Source: Scytonema hofmannii PCC 7110 (GTDB taxonomy: Bacteria; Cyanobacteriota; Cyanobacteriia; Cyanobacteriales; Nostocaceae). From it: DNA of 64,000 nucleotides. Below the pieces are notes generated by a model, which saw nothing but the letters and a program-made list of their open reading frames with translations, searched no databases and was not told the DNA's origin. The position numbers and the translations under genes are program-made. This document shows, piece by piece, positions 51,757 to 61,400 of this stretch. The stretch is from the NCBI RefSeq assembly GCF_000346485.2, contig NZ_KQ976354.1:1427719-1491718 (forward strand), given 5' to 3'. Every line of letters starts with the position of its first letter. Positions within the stretch are counted from its first letter, which is position 1.

Positions 51757-51795
51757 AGTTTTGGAAAATCAGCCAATCTTCATTTCCTATCTTTT

Positions 51796-51823
51796 TATAT
51801 TTCTAAGCTTTTAGAGGGTATGC
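51796..51823 (-). promoter_or_regulatory. CHAT/caspase regulon motif, copy 6
   Basis: On the minus strand GCATACCC, 12 bp, GAAATATA. It lies 67 bp upstream of copy 5 in the same orientation, giving a tandem arrangement before the small TPR gene. Confidence 0.6.
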
Positions 51824-51834
51824 AAAAATAAAAT

Positions 51835-51852
51835 AGCCCGCCTGTGCGGGCT
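51835..51852. terminator. GC-rich hairpin downstream of the DUF928 gene
   Basis: Stem AGCCCGC/GCGGGCT with a CTGT loop, preceded on the other strand by a T-rich stretch (complement of AAAAATAAAAT). Read on the minus strand it would end transcription of the DUF928 operon just before the tandem motifs. Confidence 0.6.
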
Positions 51853-51854
51853 TA

Positions 51855-51970
51855 TACTAAATCCGGTTTTATAACCCCTTTTAGCCTAGCGATTGGAAAT
51901 CGCGGCTATACAAACGAAGTCCGCCTACGCGGACTAAATTATAAAGGGGGCACAAGACGAGGATTCAGTA
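51855..51970. repeat. MITE-like repeat with TACTAAATCC ends
   Basis: Ends TACTAAATCC (51855-51864) and GGATTCAGTA (51961-51970) are inverted repeats at 9 of 10 positions. The interior carries ATCGCGGCTATACAAACGA, the same core as in the MITE at 48449-48612. No coding capacity. Confidence 0.5.
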
Positions 51971-52003
51971 TTAGTTTTGTTTATGTAGTTTTAGGCTAGA
52001 AGC

Positions 52004-52684
52004 CTAAGGGCTTGATTTACACAGTTCATCTGGTAACTTTTGGAGAAGCTGCGATAACTCGGTTGAGGGATTTGGTACAGAGTATGCTTCCTGTAATGCA
52101 TCAGACCACAATTCTTTTTGAACAAAATAATTTGCTCTTTCGAGTGCGACTTCTTCCTTATTTGCGTTTTTCGCTTGCGATCGCGTTTCCAATGCCTTCA
52201 GTTCATTGTTGACAACTTGACGCTGTTGTGAATCCATGACTTGAAACGGAGCTAATATTGCAGGATTCTCACCGATAAATCCTTGCCATTCGTAGCTTTC
52301 TCCTGGTTGAAGCTTGTCCTTAGCTGCATAGGTCACAAAGCTTTTTTGCCCGCTAATTTTCTCGCTCCAAAAATAATTATTGCTACCTAAATTAGCCACA
52401 GCGATTTTCTTCAGGGTTCCCTTCCACAAGAAAAGCGGACGAGTACTATAAATTGCCTTTTGATGACTAGGCGCGATAAAACATAAAGCACCCTGTTGTA
52501 TTGGACGCGAAATAGGACGTTGCTTTCTCCGACCAAATAAACTATCAAAAACTGTTTGCCAGGAAAAACTCTGTTGCGTTGTTTGAGCTGATGTCGTTTC
52601 CGGAGTCATCAACACTGGGAAAACTAACATTGATGCTACACCTGCCAACATCAAAGTGCAAATACCATTTTTTTTACGTATCAT
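52004..52684 (-). CDS. Exported DUF928-family protein of the CHAT-CHASE2 operon
   Basis: A 226-residue protein with a signal peptide (TLMLAGVASMLVFPVLMTP, cleavage near SAQTT). The DUF928-type core is divergent: CFIAPSHQKAIYSTRPLFLW, KSFVTYAAKDKLQPGESYEW. The helical C-terminus has ERANYFVQKELWSDALQEAY, matching LYASAGLWQDALVTLA in the paralogue at 28042. It overlaps the upstream CHAT-CHASE2 gene by 11 bp, implying translational coupling and a shared function. Confidence 0.82.
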   Translation of the reverse strand: MIRKKNGICTLMLAGVASMLVFPVLMTPETTSAQTTQQSFSWQTVFDSLFGRRKQRPISRPIQQGALCFIAPSHQKAIYSTRPLFLWKGTLKKIAVANLGSNNYFWSEKISGQKSFVTYAAKDKLQPGESYEWQGFIGENPAILAPFQVMDSQQRQVVNNELKALETRSQAKNANKEEVALERANYFVQKELWSDALQEAYSVPNPSTELSQLLQKLPDELCKSSP

Positions 52685-55136
52685 TTTTCTTCCTCAAGTT
52701 AGGTAACACATAAAACCAGAAAGCGGCAGATGGTAGAAATAGAGGCAATACAAGACTTGCTGATATATACATTTGCATTGATATTAATGCGTAAGCTCCG
52801 GTTCCACCTATAAGTGAAGCAAGCAAAAATATACTACCGCGTTTTGTGTACTGACGTTTAGCAAGCAATAATTGTGTCCCTTTACCCAGAAATGCAGCAA
52901 TACCAATCATCCATAAGTCGGGAATTGGGATAATCAGGTGTTGTTTGAGGAGATGCTGAACCATATATGCATTAATTTCAACTCCTGTAAAGTTCGCTGA
53001 ATAATTACCAGAAGGATTTTGAAAGCGCCAATAAGCAACTCCCATAGGTAAGGGGAAGTTGTCGCTATGAAACTTGGATAAGCCAGCCTCATCATATCCA
53101 CCAGCACCAATAAGTACAACTTGCTGCTTGAGTTTTTCTTGGTTAATGTTGGCATTGTTTGGTTGTACGAAATGTCTAGCTCTAACCACTTGATAAACTT
53201 GTAATGGTGGTAAAGAATAATCAATGATTGGATATAACCAAGCTTGTCCAAGATATTGGGAAAAGGACGTGACTTCGAGAAGACGTAATTTATTTAAGTT
53301 TTGAGTCAGAGATTGATTAACTTCCTCGTTGCTGATAAACCTTATTAAATCTGTTCGGAGATTGCTACTATTTGATTTTTGTAATTCTGGGAATTTGGGC
53401 AAAATAATTTCTTGATTGAGAGAGTGAGTTAATGCTATTAGGTAAGTAAAAGGACAAGTTTGAATGCAATTTGTATTTTTATCTAAGAGGGAAATATGTC
53501 CGGGTAGTTTGTCAACGTAACCCTGTAAAGATTGATTTAGGCTAGCAACATTTCTATGTATTCCTTGTTCTTGATTATCATCTTCATTTAAAATTGCACC
53601 AAAAATAAATAATGTGTTATTTTTTTTTATTGAATTTTTAAGAGATTCTGCAAGTGCTTTATCTTCATCTGTTGCGCGATCTAAGAGATAATCGATACCA
53701 ATTATTTTGGCGTTATTTGCCGTCAATTTATCAATTATCTTTGCTAAATAGCTGCGATCGATAGGATTAAATTTGTCTGCTTTAACATTACCTTCATTGA
53801 GTGATTTTTCATCAACACGAACTACTAAGACTGGTGGTTGAGATACTTCTTTTGGTACTTGTTGGGTGATATGGCGATAAACTGCTTGTATTCCAATTTG
53901 CCAGTCTAATACAGTTTCCTGCACAGGTGTCAACAAGCTTAAAACTAATAACGTCAGGAAAGCCAATGATTCCCGGCGCGTTGGGAACCACTGCTTTATT
54001 TGGTGCTGAATCCCAAAGGGTTGCAACCGGAATAATTCAGCATCAGGATGGCGAAACAAGGAGGGAATTAAATAAGCACTGGGATAAGTAAGATTTTTTT
54101 CGATTTTTAGATAATCACACGCGGCTAATAATGCGTCATGAACATCTTGGTATAGAGCGATCGCATTCAAAAACTGAACAAATATCTCTTCTGCTACGCG
54201 ATTATGTATTGGTTCGCGCATGACTGCAACTTGACTTAAACCCAATTCAATCAATTTACGAGCAATACTCAATCCATTGCAAGAATTGAACAATGCAAAC
54301 TGCAATCCATTCTGAATAGCTGTAGTGAGTGGTTTTTCAATTTCACTTAATGATATAGTTGTATCTGGTGCAATTGATATTTGTCCTCCAGTCAAATTAG
54401 TTTCATTACCATGTCCAGCAAAAAATAATATATCCCAACCTTGTTTTGCAGTAAGCGTTTCCACTATTTCGCGTTTTAATTCATCAATATTTTTGCCTTG
54501 ATTCCAACAAATAAAATGAAATTCAATCAGCTTTTGAAGGGATAATATAGCTTGTTGTTCTTTTTCAAAATTTAAACCTCTATCATCTCCAAAGATAGCT
54601 AACACTTTAGCTTTACCGGGACGATGTGGATATTTCTTTCCACTTGTTACGACATTAATCGGTTGACGTGCAATACGAACTTTTGCAGATGCAAACTGTG
54701 TACTAATTTCCCACGCCTCCCAAGGTAAATAGGTTAATTCTGAAGAATTACAACTAATAAAAACATCAGTAGCGGTAATTTTAGAGTTAGAATTTACCTC
54801 TTTGTTTATACCACTTGTGGTAATAGTTGAGCGAATTTCGTATAATTCTTTACTACGTAACCATTGATGAAATTCATATAAAAGTTTTGCTTCTGCTTGC
54901 ACTAATTTTGCTTGCCAGTCAACAGTAGGTGGGGCTATACTGCCTACATTGACGACTTTTCCTCGCAATTCTTGTGTACTGTAAAAATTCTGATAGACTC
55001 GCTGCCATTCTTGATAGGATGAAATAATGGTTTCAGGATAGGGAATTTCGGCAGTTATTTGTTGTCCTGTACCCCACGAAAGTTGAAATAAACATTTTTT
55101 ATCAACTTGTTGCACTTGGAGATAAAAATGACTCAT
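52674..55136 (-). CDS. CHAT-CHASE2 membrane fusion protein
   Basis: An 820-residue protein. The N-terminal CHAT domain (about 120-350) keeps the dyad: His242 in FFAGHGNE and Cys286 in FNSCNG. A transmembrane segment (about 390-405) leads into an extracytoplasmic CHASE2 sensor (about 410-725, with NNAKIIGIDYLLDRATDEDK). Two to three C-terminal transmembrane segments follow (about 735-810). The topology suggests a CHASE2 signal outside the membrane controlling a cytoplasmic CHAT protease. It is the third gene of the sigma-like/DUF1822/CHAT-CHASE2/DUF928 group. Confidence 0.9.
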   Translation of the reverse strand: MSHFYLQVQQVDKKCLFQLSWGTGQQITAEIPYPETIISSYQEWQRVYQNFYSTQELRGKVVNVGSIAPPTVDWQAKLVQAEAKLLYEFHQWLRSKELYEIRSTITTSGINKEVNSNSKITATDVFISCNSSELTYLPWEAWEISTQFASAKVRIARQPINVVTSGKKYPHRPGKAKVLAIFGDDRGLNFEKEQQAILSLQKLIEFHFICWNQGKNIDELKREIVETLTAKQGWDILFFAGHGNETNLTGGQISIAPDTTISLSEIEKPLTTAIQNGLQFALFNSCNGLSIARKLIELGLSQVAVMREPIHNRVAEEIFVQFLNAIALYQDVHDALLAACDYLKIEKNLTYPSAYLIPSLFRHPDAELFRLQPFGIQHQIKQWFPTRRESLAFLTLLVLSLLTPVQETVLDWQIGIQAVYRHITQQVPKEVSQPPVLVVRVDEKSLNEGNVKADKFNPIDRSYLAKIIDKLTANNAKIIGIDYLLDRATDEDKALAESLKNSIKKNNTLFIFGAILNEDDNQEQGIHRNVASLNQSLQGYVDKLPGHISLLDKNTNCIQTCPFTYLIALTHSLNQEIILPKFPELQKSNSSNLRTDLIRFISNEEVNQSLTQNLNKLRLLEVTSFSQYLGQAWLYPIIDYSLPPLQVYQVVRARHFVQPNNANINQEKLKQQVVLIGAGGYDEAGLSKFHSDNFPLPMGVAYWRFQNPSGNYSANFTGVEINAYMVQHLLKQHLIIPIPDLWMIGIAAFLGKGTQLLLAKRQYTKRGSIFLLASLIGGTGAYALISMQMYISASLVLPLFLPSAAFWFYVLPNLRKKNDT

Positions 55137-55242
55137 GATTCAGCCTCTTCAACTAGCATCAATGCTTCTTGTTGTAACAGATAAGGATGTTTTTTCATGG
55201 TTTGTTAATTTACTTAGTGTCGTTTTTGCTCAGTATCCTTTT

Positions 55243-55265
55243 CCCTCCCCTTTCCAAGGGGAGGG
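55243..55265. repeat. CCCTCCCCTT hairpin repeat
   Basis: Perfect 10-bp stem CCCTCCCCTT/AAGGGGAGGG, loop TCC, followed by GGTTAGGGTGGGGT. It is a frequent dispersed palindrome in cyanobacteria. It lies in the 221-bp gap between the DUF1822 and CHAT-CHASE2 genes and could attenuate transcription there. Confidence 0.65.
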
Positions 55266-55357
55266 TTAGGGTGGGGTAAAAAATATTTGATACATTAATC
55301 ATGACTTATCAAACATCCTCTAAGCGATCGCAGCACTAACATTTCAATTTTGGTAAA

Positions 55358-56719
55358 TTAACCTGGTTGCGTAATATCAAAGACGAATGGGGGTAAAGTG
55401 ACTTCTACACCATCCGCTATACTCACACTCACAATAAATTTTTCATTCCAATCCCCAACGACGCAGGTATACAAATACGATTCAACTTGTTCTGGATTGA
55501 CCCCTTTTTCTGTTAAAATACAAGTCTGGTCGCTGACTCGAAACTTCAAATTATGAGGTAGAGTATTTGGTGAGGGGACGCCTAAAACTAACAGCAAACT
55601 CCATGAGTTCGGGTTATTGTTTGTCGATAAATTCCATGCAACGGCGTATATTCTTAAAGGAATACCAGCTAAGAGAAAATTATGATACCCACACCGCGCT
55701 CCTGTTGGAATTTCTAAACCTTGTGCTTCTAGCTGCGATTTAATCGCTTCAAATTCTTCTACCGGGCTGCGGAATTCTCTAACAGGTGTCAATCTTGGTA
55801 ATAATATCCATGAGAGCGATTCTCCTATTTCATCTAATTCATCCCATAACCACCGTCCTAAATTTATTGCTGGTTGTGTTATTAATTTGATAAAATCTGA
55901 AAGATAGGTTTGTAAGGAAGCAGAAGTTTGCGTCTCTATATTTTCTAACTCTAAATTGTTATTTTGCAATTTATATACCCATTCAAGCAATTCAGGAGAA
56001 GTTAAAACTGCGCGTCCCTGTTCCCAAGTTAAAATTTCCCAAAGTTCTTTTTCAGGTGCTTGTAACTGAGGTAATAATCTCACCAGTTCCCTCTCGCTCG
56101 CTGCTAACTGTTGCTTGCGATCGCTTGGTACAGTAGGTAAGGGAAGTGCTTCTGATTCTAGAACACGTAGATACAGTAATAAGCGCTCGCAGTCTTTTTC
56201 AAACCAAGTTAAAGGTATTTTATATGTCCAATCGAGTTGAGTATTTCTTTGGACATTCTCAAGATTCTCCCATAATTGTTGATAGTTAATAAAACCCCGA
56301 ACCATCCCACATTCTTGTTCCTCTAAAACCTCCACTAATACATAGAAATGGGGAACATATTCCGGTAACTCGACGACTAATCTGGGTAAAGAAACTTGCT
56401 CTTCAAAGAGACTACCAACAGTAATCAGACAGAGGTTGAATTTACCAACTTGGAGGTTAGCAACACTAGATATTACATTTGCAAGTGCTCGATTTGCAAT
56501 TGTAGATTCTTCCCAACTAACTGTCAAATTCTCATCCCGTTCTTCAAGCCATTTGGCGAATGTGAATAACCCTAAAGCGTTTATGTATGTTTGCCATTGA
56601 CGTGAATTGTCTGGAATTTGGCTGCTAAGTTCTACCGCCTGATTCAATTCTTCAGACTCGAACAAGATAGATTCAGTTGGTAATCGTTCAAATTCCATTG
56701 ACATTGTTAATATATTCAT
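55358..56719 (-). CDS. DUF1822-family protein
   Basis: A 453-residue cytoplasmic protein of the cyanobacterial DUF1822 family. Family-like segments: WQTYINALGLFTFAKWLEER near the N-terminus, VGKFNLCLITVGSLFEEQVS, RLVVELPEYVPHFYVLVEVL and GFINYQQLWE. No catalytic motif is evident. It lies 43 bp downstream of the sigma-like gene, so the two are probably co-transcribed. Function unknown; its recurrent company with CHAT and CHASE2 proteins suggests an adaptor or regulator. Confidence 0.88.
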   Translation of the reverse strand: MNILTMSMEFERLPTESILFESEELNQAVELSSQIPDNSRQWQTYINALGLFTFAKWLEERDENLTVSWEESTIANRALANVISSVANLQVGKFNLCLITVGSLFEEQVSLPRLVVELPEYVPHFYVLVEVLEEQECGMVRGFINYQQLWENLENVQRNTQLDWTYKIPLTWFEKDCERLLLYLRVLESEALPLPTVPSDRKQQLAASERELVRLLPQLQAPEKELWEILTWEQGRAVLTSPELLEWVYKLQNNNLELENIETQTSASLQTYLSDFIKLITQPAINLGRWLWDELDEIGESLSWILLPRLTPVREFRSPVEEFEAIKSQLEAQGLEIPTGARCGYHNFLLAGIPLRIYAVAWNLSTNNNPNSWSLLLVLGVPSPNTLPHNLKFRVSDQTCILTEKGVNPEQVESYLYTCVVGDWNEKFIVSVSIADGVEVTLPPFVFDITQPG

Positions 56720-56762
56720 GGTATTTTTACTGGTACTTATTTTTGTGCTAAAAACCTGGGTT

Positions 56763-58178
56763 CTAATTTTCCCCTATCCGAGTAGTATTGATATTCAACT
56801 TTTTGCAAAGCCTTTCAGAAAAAGAACTCATTGCTGAGTGACTTTGTATACTTGCGGCTTCAACTTCTGCTTGGGATATGACATGAGTAATCTGTTCATC
56901 AAGCGCTTCAGTAATTTGCACTTCTAAATGCGCCAGACGTGTTAGAGTCAAATAATTTTGTGCTATCTCTAAGACAGACTCTTTCAATTTTATCAACATT
57001 TCCTGACGAACATCAGCACGAAATTCCTTAAGTTTTAATAGACGAGTGACTGCATCCTGTGCGCGTAAGCCTAATTTTTTAGCTATTGCGCTCATTGACA
57101 ACCTTTCACAGTGAAATAAATGAAGCGCCTTCAGAAATTGATTTGCTTTATCTGCATCTTTTTTCTGTAGTTTTTTCACTCGCGATTGTGTCACTGCATT
57201 TAAGGCATTATCTAAACAATTCAACATTTGCAAGCGGTAGGTTTTCAAAAAATCTTTTGTTTCATCATTCTCTACAACTAGACTCCCCGAATTTGGAGCA
57301 GGTAATTGCTCAATTAATGTTGAATTTTCATGGAATTGTTCATCTAAAGAATCTGTATGAAATGAACCACCTCGTACATAAATTCGGTACTGACGTAGGT
57401 AAGTGGCAAGATGTTGTAACTTTTGCACCACTGATTTGGTCGATAAACTATAAATCCCCTTTGTCTCTAAAATCTCAGTCATTTCTTGTAATTGTTCAAT
57501 TGTGGGTGGACTGCATCTTCCTCTGGTTTCTTTATTTGCTCGTTGTCGCCAGCGTTCAGTTCGGTAAATCGTGTGATACGCTTCAAGAAGTTTCTGTGCT
57601 TGCTCAATTTCTACTTTTGTCATTCCATGAAATTCTCCTAAAATATTTTGTAATTGTTGAGGTTTGGTGTCATTAAGTATTGCCCAGTCACTGACAAGAT
57701 ATAGTCCACACTCTAATAAATATGTATTAAGTTGCTTATGCTGTTTGACTTTTCGACTTGTCCAAGTACTAAGGCTACTTTTTTCAGGGTTAAACGTTTT
57801 TAAAATTTCCCTAGCAAAACATTGATAGGTAGTAGAAGGCTGCAAACCACCGTCATCATCAAGAACATACGGTAATAAATCGCGATGAGTAAAGCCGTGA
57901 AAATTACCAAATTGCTGTTCGAGACTTAAACACACTTTCTCAACTTGCCAAGAAATAAAGCAGAGTAAACAGCGTTGTGCTAATAAACTTTGTTGACTGG
58001 AATTATTATGAGATACCTCTAGTAATCGCTTTTGGATGAATGTATCTGATACTCGAGCTATATTGATTAAATCAGCTAAGGTATCAACAAAAAATGTCTT
58101 CGCTATCTGGATTTCTCTAAGTTGGCGATTTCCAGCGCTGTTAAGCATGACTAAAGTCCAGTATTCTACGTTGTTCAT
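56763..58178 (-). CDS. Sigma-70-like regulatory protein heading the DUF1822/CHAT-CHASE2 operon
   Basis: A 471-residue protein. The segment EILKTFNPEKSSLSTWTSRK, then LVSDWAILNDTKPQQL, resembles the FNP...SL...sDWxLL pattern that I recall from cyanobacterial SigJ-type group-3 sigma factors. Near the C-terminus, LSMSAIAKKLGLRAQDAVTR fits a region-4-like helix-turn-helix. Canonical region 2 is not obvious, so it could be a sigma factor, an anti-sigma-like protein or another DNA-binding regulator. It is first in the operon, divergent from the TPR-CHAT gene at 58474 with motif copy 7 in between. It is a candidate reader of the regulon motif (inference). Confidence 0.55.
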   Translation of the reverse strand: MNNVEYWTLVMLNSAGNRQLREIQIAKTFFVDTLADLINIARVSDTFIQKRLLEVSHNNSSQQSLLAQRCLLCFISWQVEKVCLSLEQQFGNFHGFTHRDLLPYVLDDDGGLQPSTTYQCFAREILKTFNPEKSSLSTWTSRKVKQHKQLNTYLLECGLYLVSDWAILNDTKPQQLQNILGEFHGMTKVEIEQAQKLLEAYHTIYRTERWRQRANKETRGRCSPPTIEQLQEMTEILETKGIYSLSTKSVVQKLQHLATYLRQYRIYVRGGSFHTDSLDEQFHENSTLIEQLPAPNSGSLVVENDETKDFLKTYRLQMLNCLDNALNAVTQSRVKKLQKKDADKANQFLKALHLFHCERLSMSAIAKKLGLRAQDAVTRLLKLKEFRADVRQEMLIKLKESVLEIAQNYLTLTRLAHLEVQITEALDEQITHVISQAEVEAASIQSHSAMSSFSERLCKKLNINTTRIGEN

Positions 58179-58350
58179 GACCTGGTTTTTAATTATGAGT
58201 TTTTACTTGGCTGTTCTCCCCAACTGTTGCTGTCATTGTTTTTTAACTCTGGTGCAGGTTGGGGATATGCATTTTTATGGAGGCTGGAGATGTTACGTAG
58301 CCCCTTTCAAGATGATTTTTCTGTAAAGTTTGGACTTGGTGTCAAGAATT

Positions 58351-58378
58351 GCATACCCCACATTCCTCCAGAAATATA
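58351..58378 (+). promoter_or_regulatory. CHAT/caspase regulon motif, copy 7 (drives the large TPR-CHAT gene)
   Basis: GCATACCC, 12 bp, GAAATATA, 95 bp before the ATG at 58474. Both boxes match the consensus exactly. It lies in the region shared with the divergent sigma-like gene. Confidence 0.6.
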
Positions 58379-58473
58379 CATAGATGTAAGACAATAATCT
58401 AGTATTTCTACGCAAAAGCACTAGCGAGAGCTAAGTGTTTTTTATGTAACTCTGAATACCATAGAGGTGAACT

Positions 58474-61400
58474 ATGAACTATCGGCTGAAGTTTGCTGTT
58501 TTGATTACGTCTTCCTTGCTTTTGTCTGTTGCTGTTCCTTCTCTACTAAAAACGGGCGAGACAGTTATCTCCCAAGCTTTTGCACAAACACCGACTCCTG
58601 AGAACCGTAAGGCGGAAGCGGATAAACTCTTCCAAGAGGGGGTACAGCAGTATCGACGTGGGGAATATCCGAAGGCGTTGCAGACTTACAACAGAGTGTT
58701 GGAAATGCGGAGACAATTGGGAGATAAAGCTGGAGTTGGACAAACCCTCAATAATATAGGACAGGTTTACAATGGGTTAGTTCAACAGGAAAAAGCATTA
58801 GAAGTTTTACAGCAAGCATTGACGATTCGCAGAGAAATTAAAGATCGTGTTGGAGAGGGAGAAACCCTAGATAATATTGGTGGGGTTTACCTTGCTTTGT
58901 TTAAAGACGAGGAAGCCTTAAAAACTTTACAGCAAGCTTTAGAAATTCGCCGTGAGGTGAAAGATAAAGCTGGAGAAGCGGTAACTCTGAGTAAACTTGG
59001 CTTTACTTACATTTTTTTAAAACAACAAGATAAAGGTTTGAAACTTTTACAAGAAGCGCTGGCTATACATAAAGAAGTGGGGGATAAATTCCAAGAGGGA
59101 TTGACTTTATTTAGGATAGGGGCTGCTTACAACAATATAGATGATTATCCCAATTCTTTGGAGTGGTTCAATAAAGCTTTAGTGGTGAATCGCGAAGTTG
59201 GAAACCGTACTGGGGAAGGTAGCAGTTTGATGCAGATAGGGTTCGTTTATTTCAAACAAAAACAATATGTTAGTGCCTTGAAATTTTGGCAGCAAGCATT
59301 ACCATTTATCCAAGTAGCAGGAATTCGAGATTTTGAAGCTACTATACTCACTAGTATAGGAGATACTTATTTTAATCAAAAACAGTATGATAAAGCTATT
59401 GAATTTTACCAACAAGCACTACCTATTGTTCGTGAGGTCAAAAAGAGGTCACAAGAAGCTTCCGTTCTCGCTAGTATAGGAGATAGTTACTTTTATCAAA
59501 AACAGTATGACCAAGCAAATAAATATTATCAACAAGCACTCCTTATTGCTCAAGAAGTAAAAAGTAAATCCCTTGAAGCAGATATTCTCAAGGTAATGGG
59601 AAATATTTACTATAATCAAAAACAATACGATCGAGCAATTAAATTCTATCAACAAGCATTACCTATTGCACGACAAGTAAAAAATAAATCCCTTGAAGCA
59701 GACATTCTCGCCATGATAGGGGTTATTTACTTTGAGCAAAAACAGTATGACCAAGTAATTAAATTCTACCAAGAAGCGCTACCTGTTGTACGAGAAGCAA
59801 AGAATCAATTACAAGAAGCTAATATTCTAACCGCCACAGGAGATGTTTACTTTATCCAAAAACAATATGACCAAGCAATTATTTTTTACCAACAAGCATT
59901 AGCCCTGCAAAGACAACCACTCAACAACCGTCCAGCACAACTGACTATCCTTACCCAAATCATGAGGGCGTATAATTTAAGTAGTATCTTTGCTACAGAA
60001 CAAAAAGATTATTCTCGTGCGACAAATCAAGCTAACCAAGTCATTATCTTAGCTCCAGAAGCATTAAATATTTCCAGAGAACTGAAACAACCAGAAGTTG
60101 AAAAACAAGTTCTGGAGATACAAAGTAATGCCTATATTTGGATAGGGAATGGTTATATCGAATTAGGAGATTTACAGAAAGCGCAAGAATTTGCTGAACA
60201 AGGGTTAAAAATTGCACATCAATCTCACAATTTGACAGCACAAGATATTGCTGTATCTGTTCTGTCTAGTATTTCTGATGCACAAGGAAAGTATATTAAT
60301 AAAATTGAATTAAACCAAAAAAAATTAGAAATCAGCCGCAAACTTCAAAACCCGGTCTCAGAAACATTAGCCTTGGGAGAGATTTCTGGTAGCTATATTA
60401 TTCTCGGAGATTATCAGAAAGGCATGGAGTTTGCACAGCAAGCGTTAACTAAAATAGAAACAATTAACATTGCCAATTTACCTGAAAATATTCAAGCAAA
60501 TGCTAGGCAAACAAAATCATTAATTTACTGGCTATTCAGCATATGTTATAATTGGATCGGTGAATATGATAAAGCTTTACAATTTGCCCAAAAGCGTTTT
60601 GATTTTGTTAACACCTCCAACAATCCAAAGTTAAAAGCAGAAGCATTAATTGGGTTAGCTAATGTCTATACTCAACAACAAGAGTTGGAAACAGCTATCA
60701 ATTTTCTTCAGCAAGCCTTGGCGATCGGTAAGCAGAGTCAAAATTCTCGTATAGAAACGGAAGCTTTGAAACAATTGGCGCAAGTTTACACTGCGAATGG
60801 AAATTATAACAAAGCTACTGAAATTGCCAATTTAGTTTTAAAAATTGCTGATACAAATAAAAACATTCATTTAAAATTAGACTCTCTGATTATTCTGAAA
60901 GATATTTATATTGCTCAAGGAAATTACCAGAAAGCTTTAGAGCTACTAAAGCAAAGCTTAACGACTGCTAAGCAAAATAAAAATCCAATGAGTGAGTATA
61001 ATTCACTAGCGTATCTAGCTGCATTTTACATAGAATTAGGAGAGTACAAACAAGGTATAGAATTCTCTCAACAAGCACTTGCTACATCCCAAAGAATGAA
61101 AAATTCTCAAGTAGAGGGAACGAGTTTGCTTTTACTTGGTTATGTATCTTTTTTAAAAGGAGAGCCTCAAGAAACTATTAGATTTGCTCAACAAGGACTA
61201 GCTATTTCTCAAAAGAGTAAACTGATTGGGCAGGAAATGATAGCCAATGTAGTATTAAGCCTAGGCTATGGTGATTTGAATAATGACCAAAAAGCGATGG
61301 AAGCAGCACAAACATTTTTAGCAATTACCAGGAAATCCCAAAGTCCTAAATATGAAAAAATAGCACTTACACTCTTAGGAAATATCCATCGCAAGTCTGG

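Noticed and set aside
58250-58290. GCATATCC-like box on the minus strand before the sigma-like gene
   Set aside because: It differs from the consensus and the second box is absent (AGAGTTAA at that distance), so it is not counted as a regulon motif, although autoregulation cannot be excluded.
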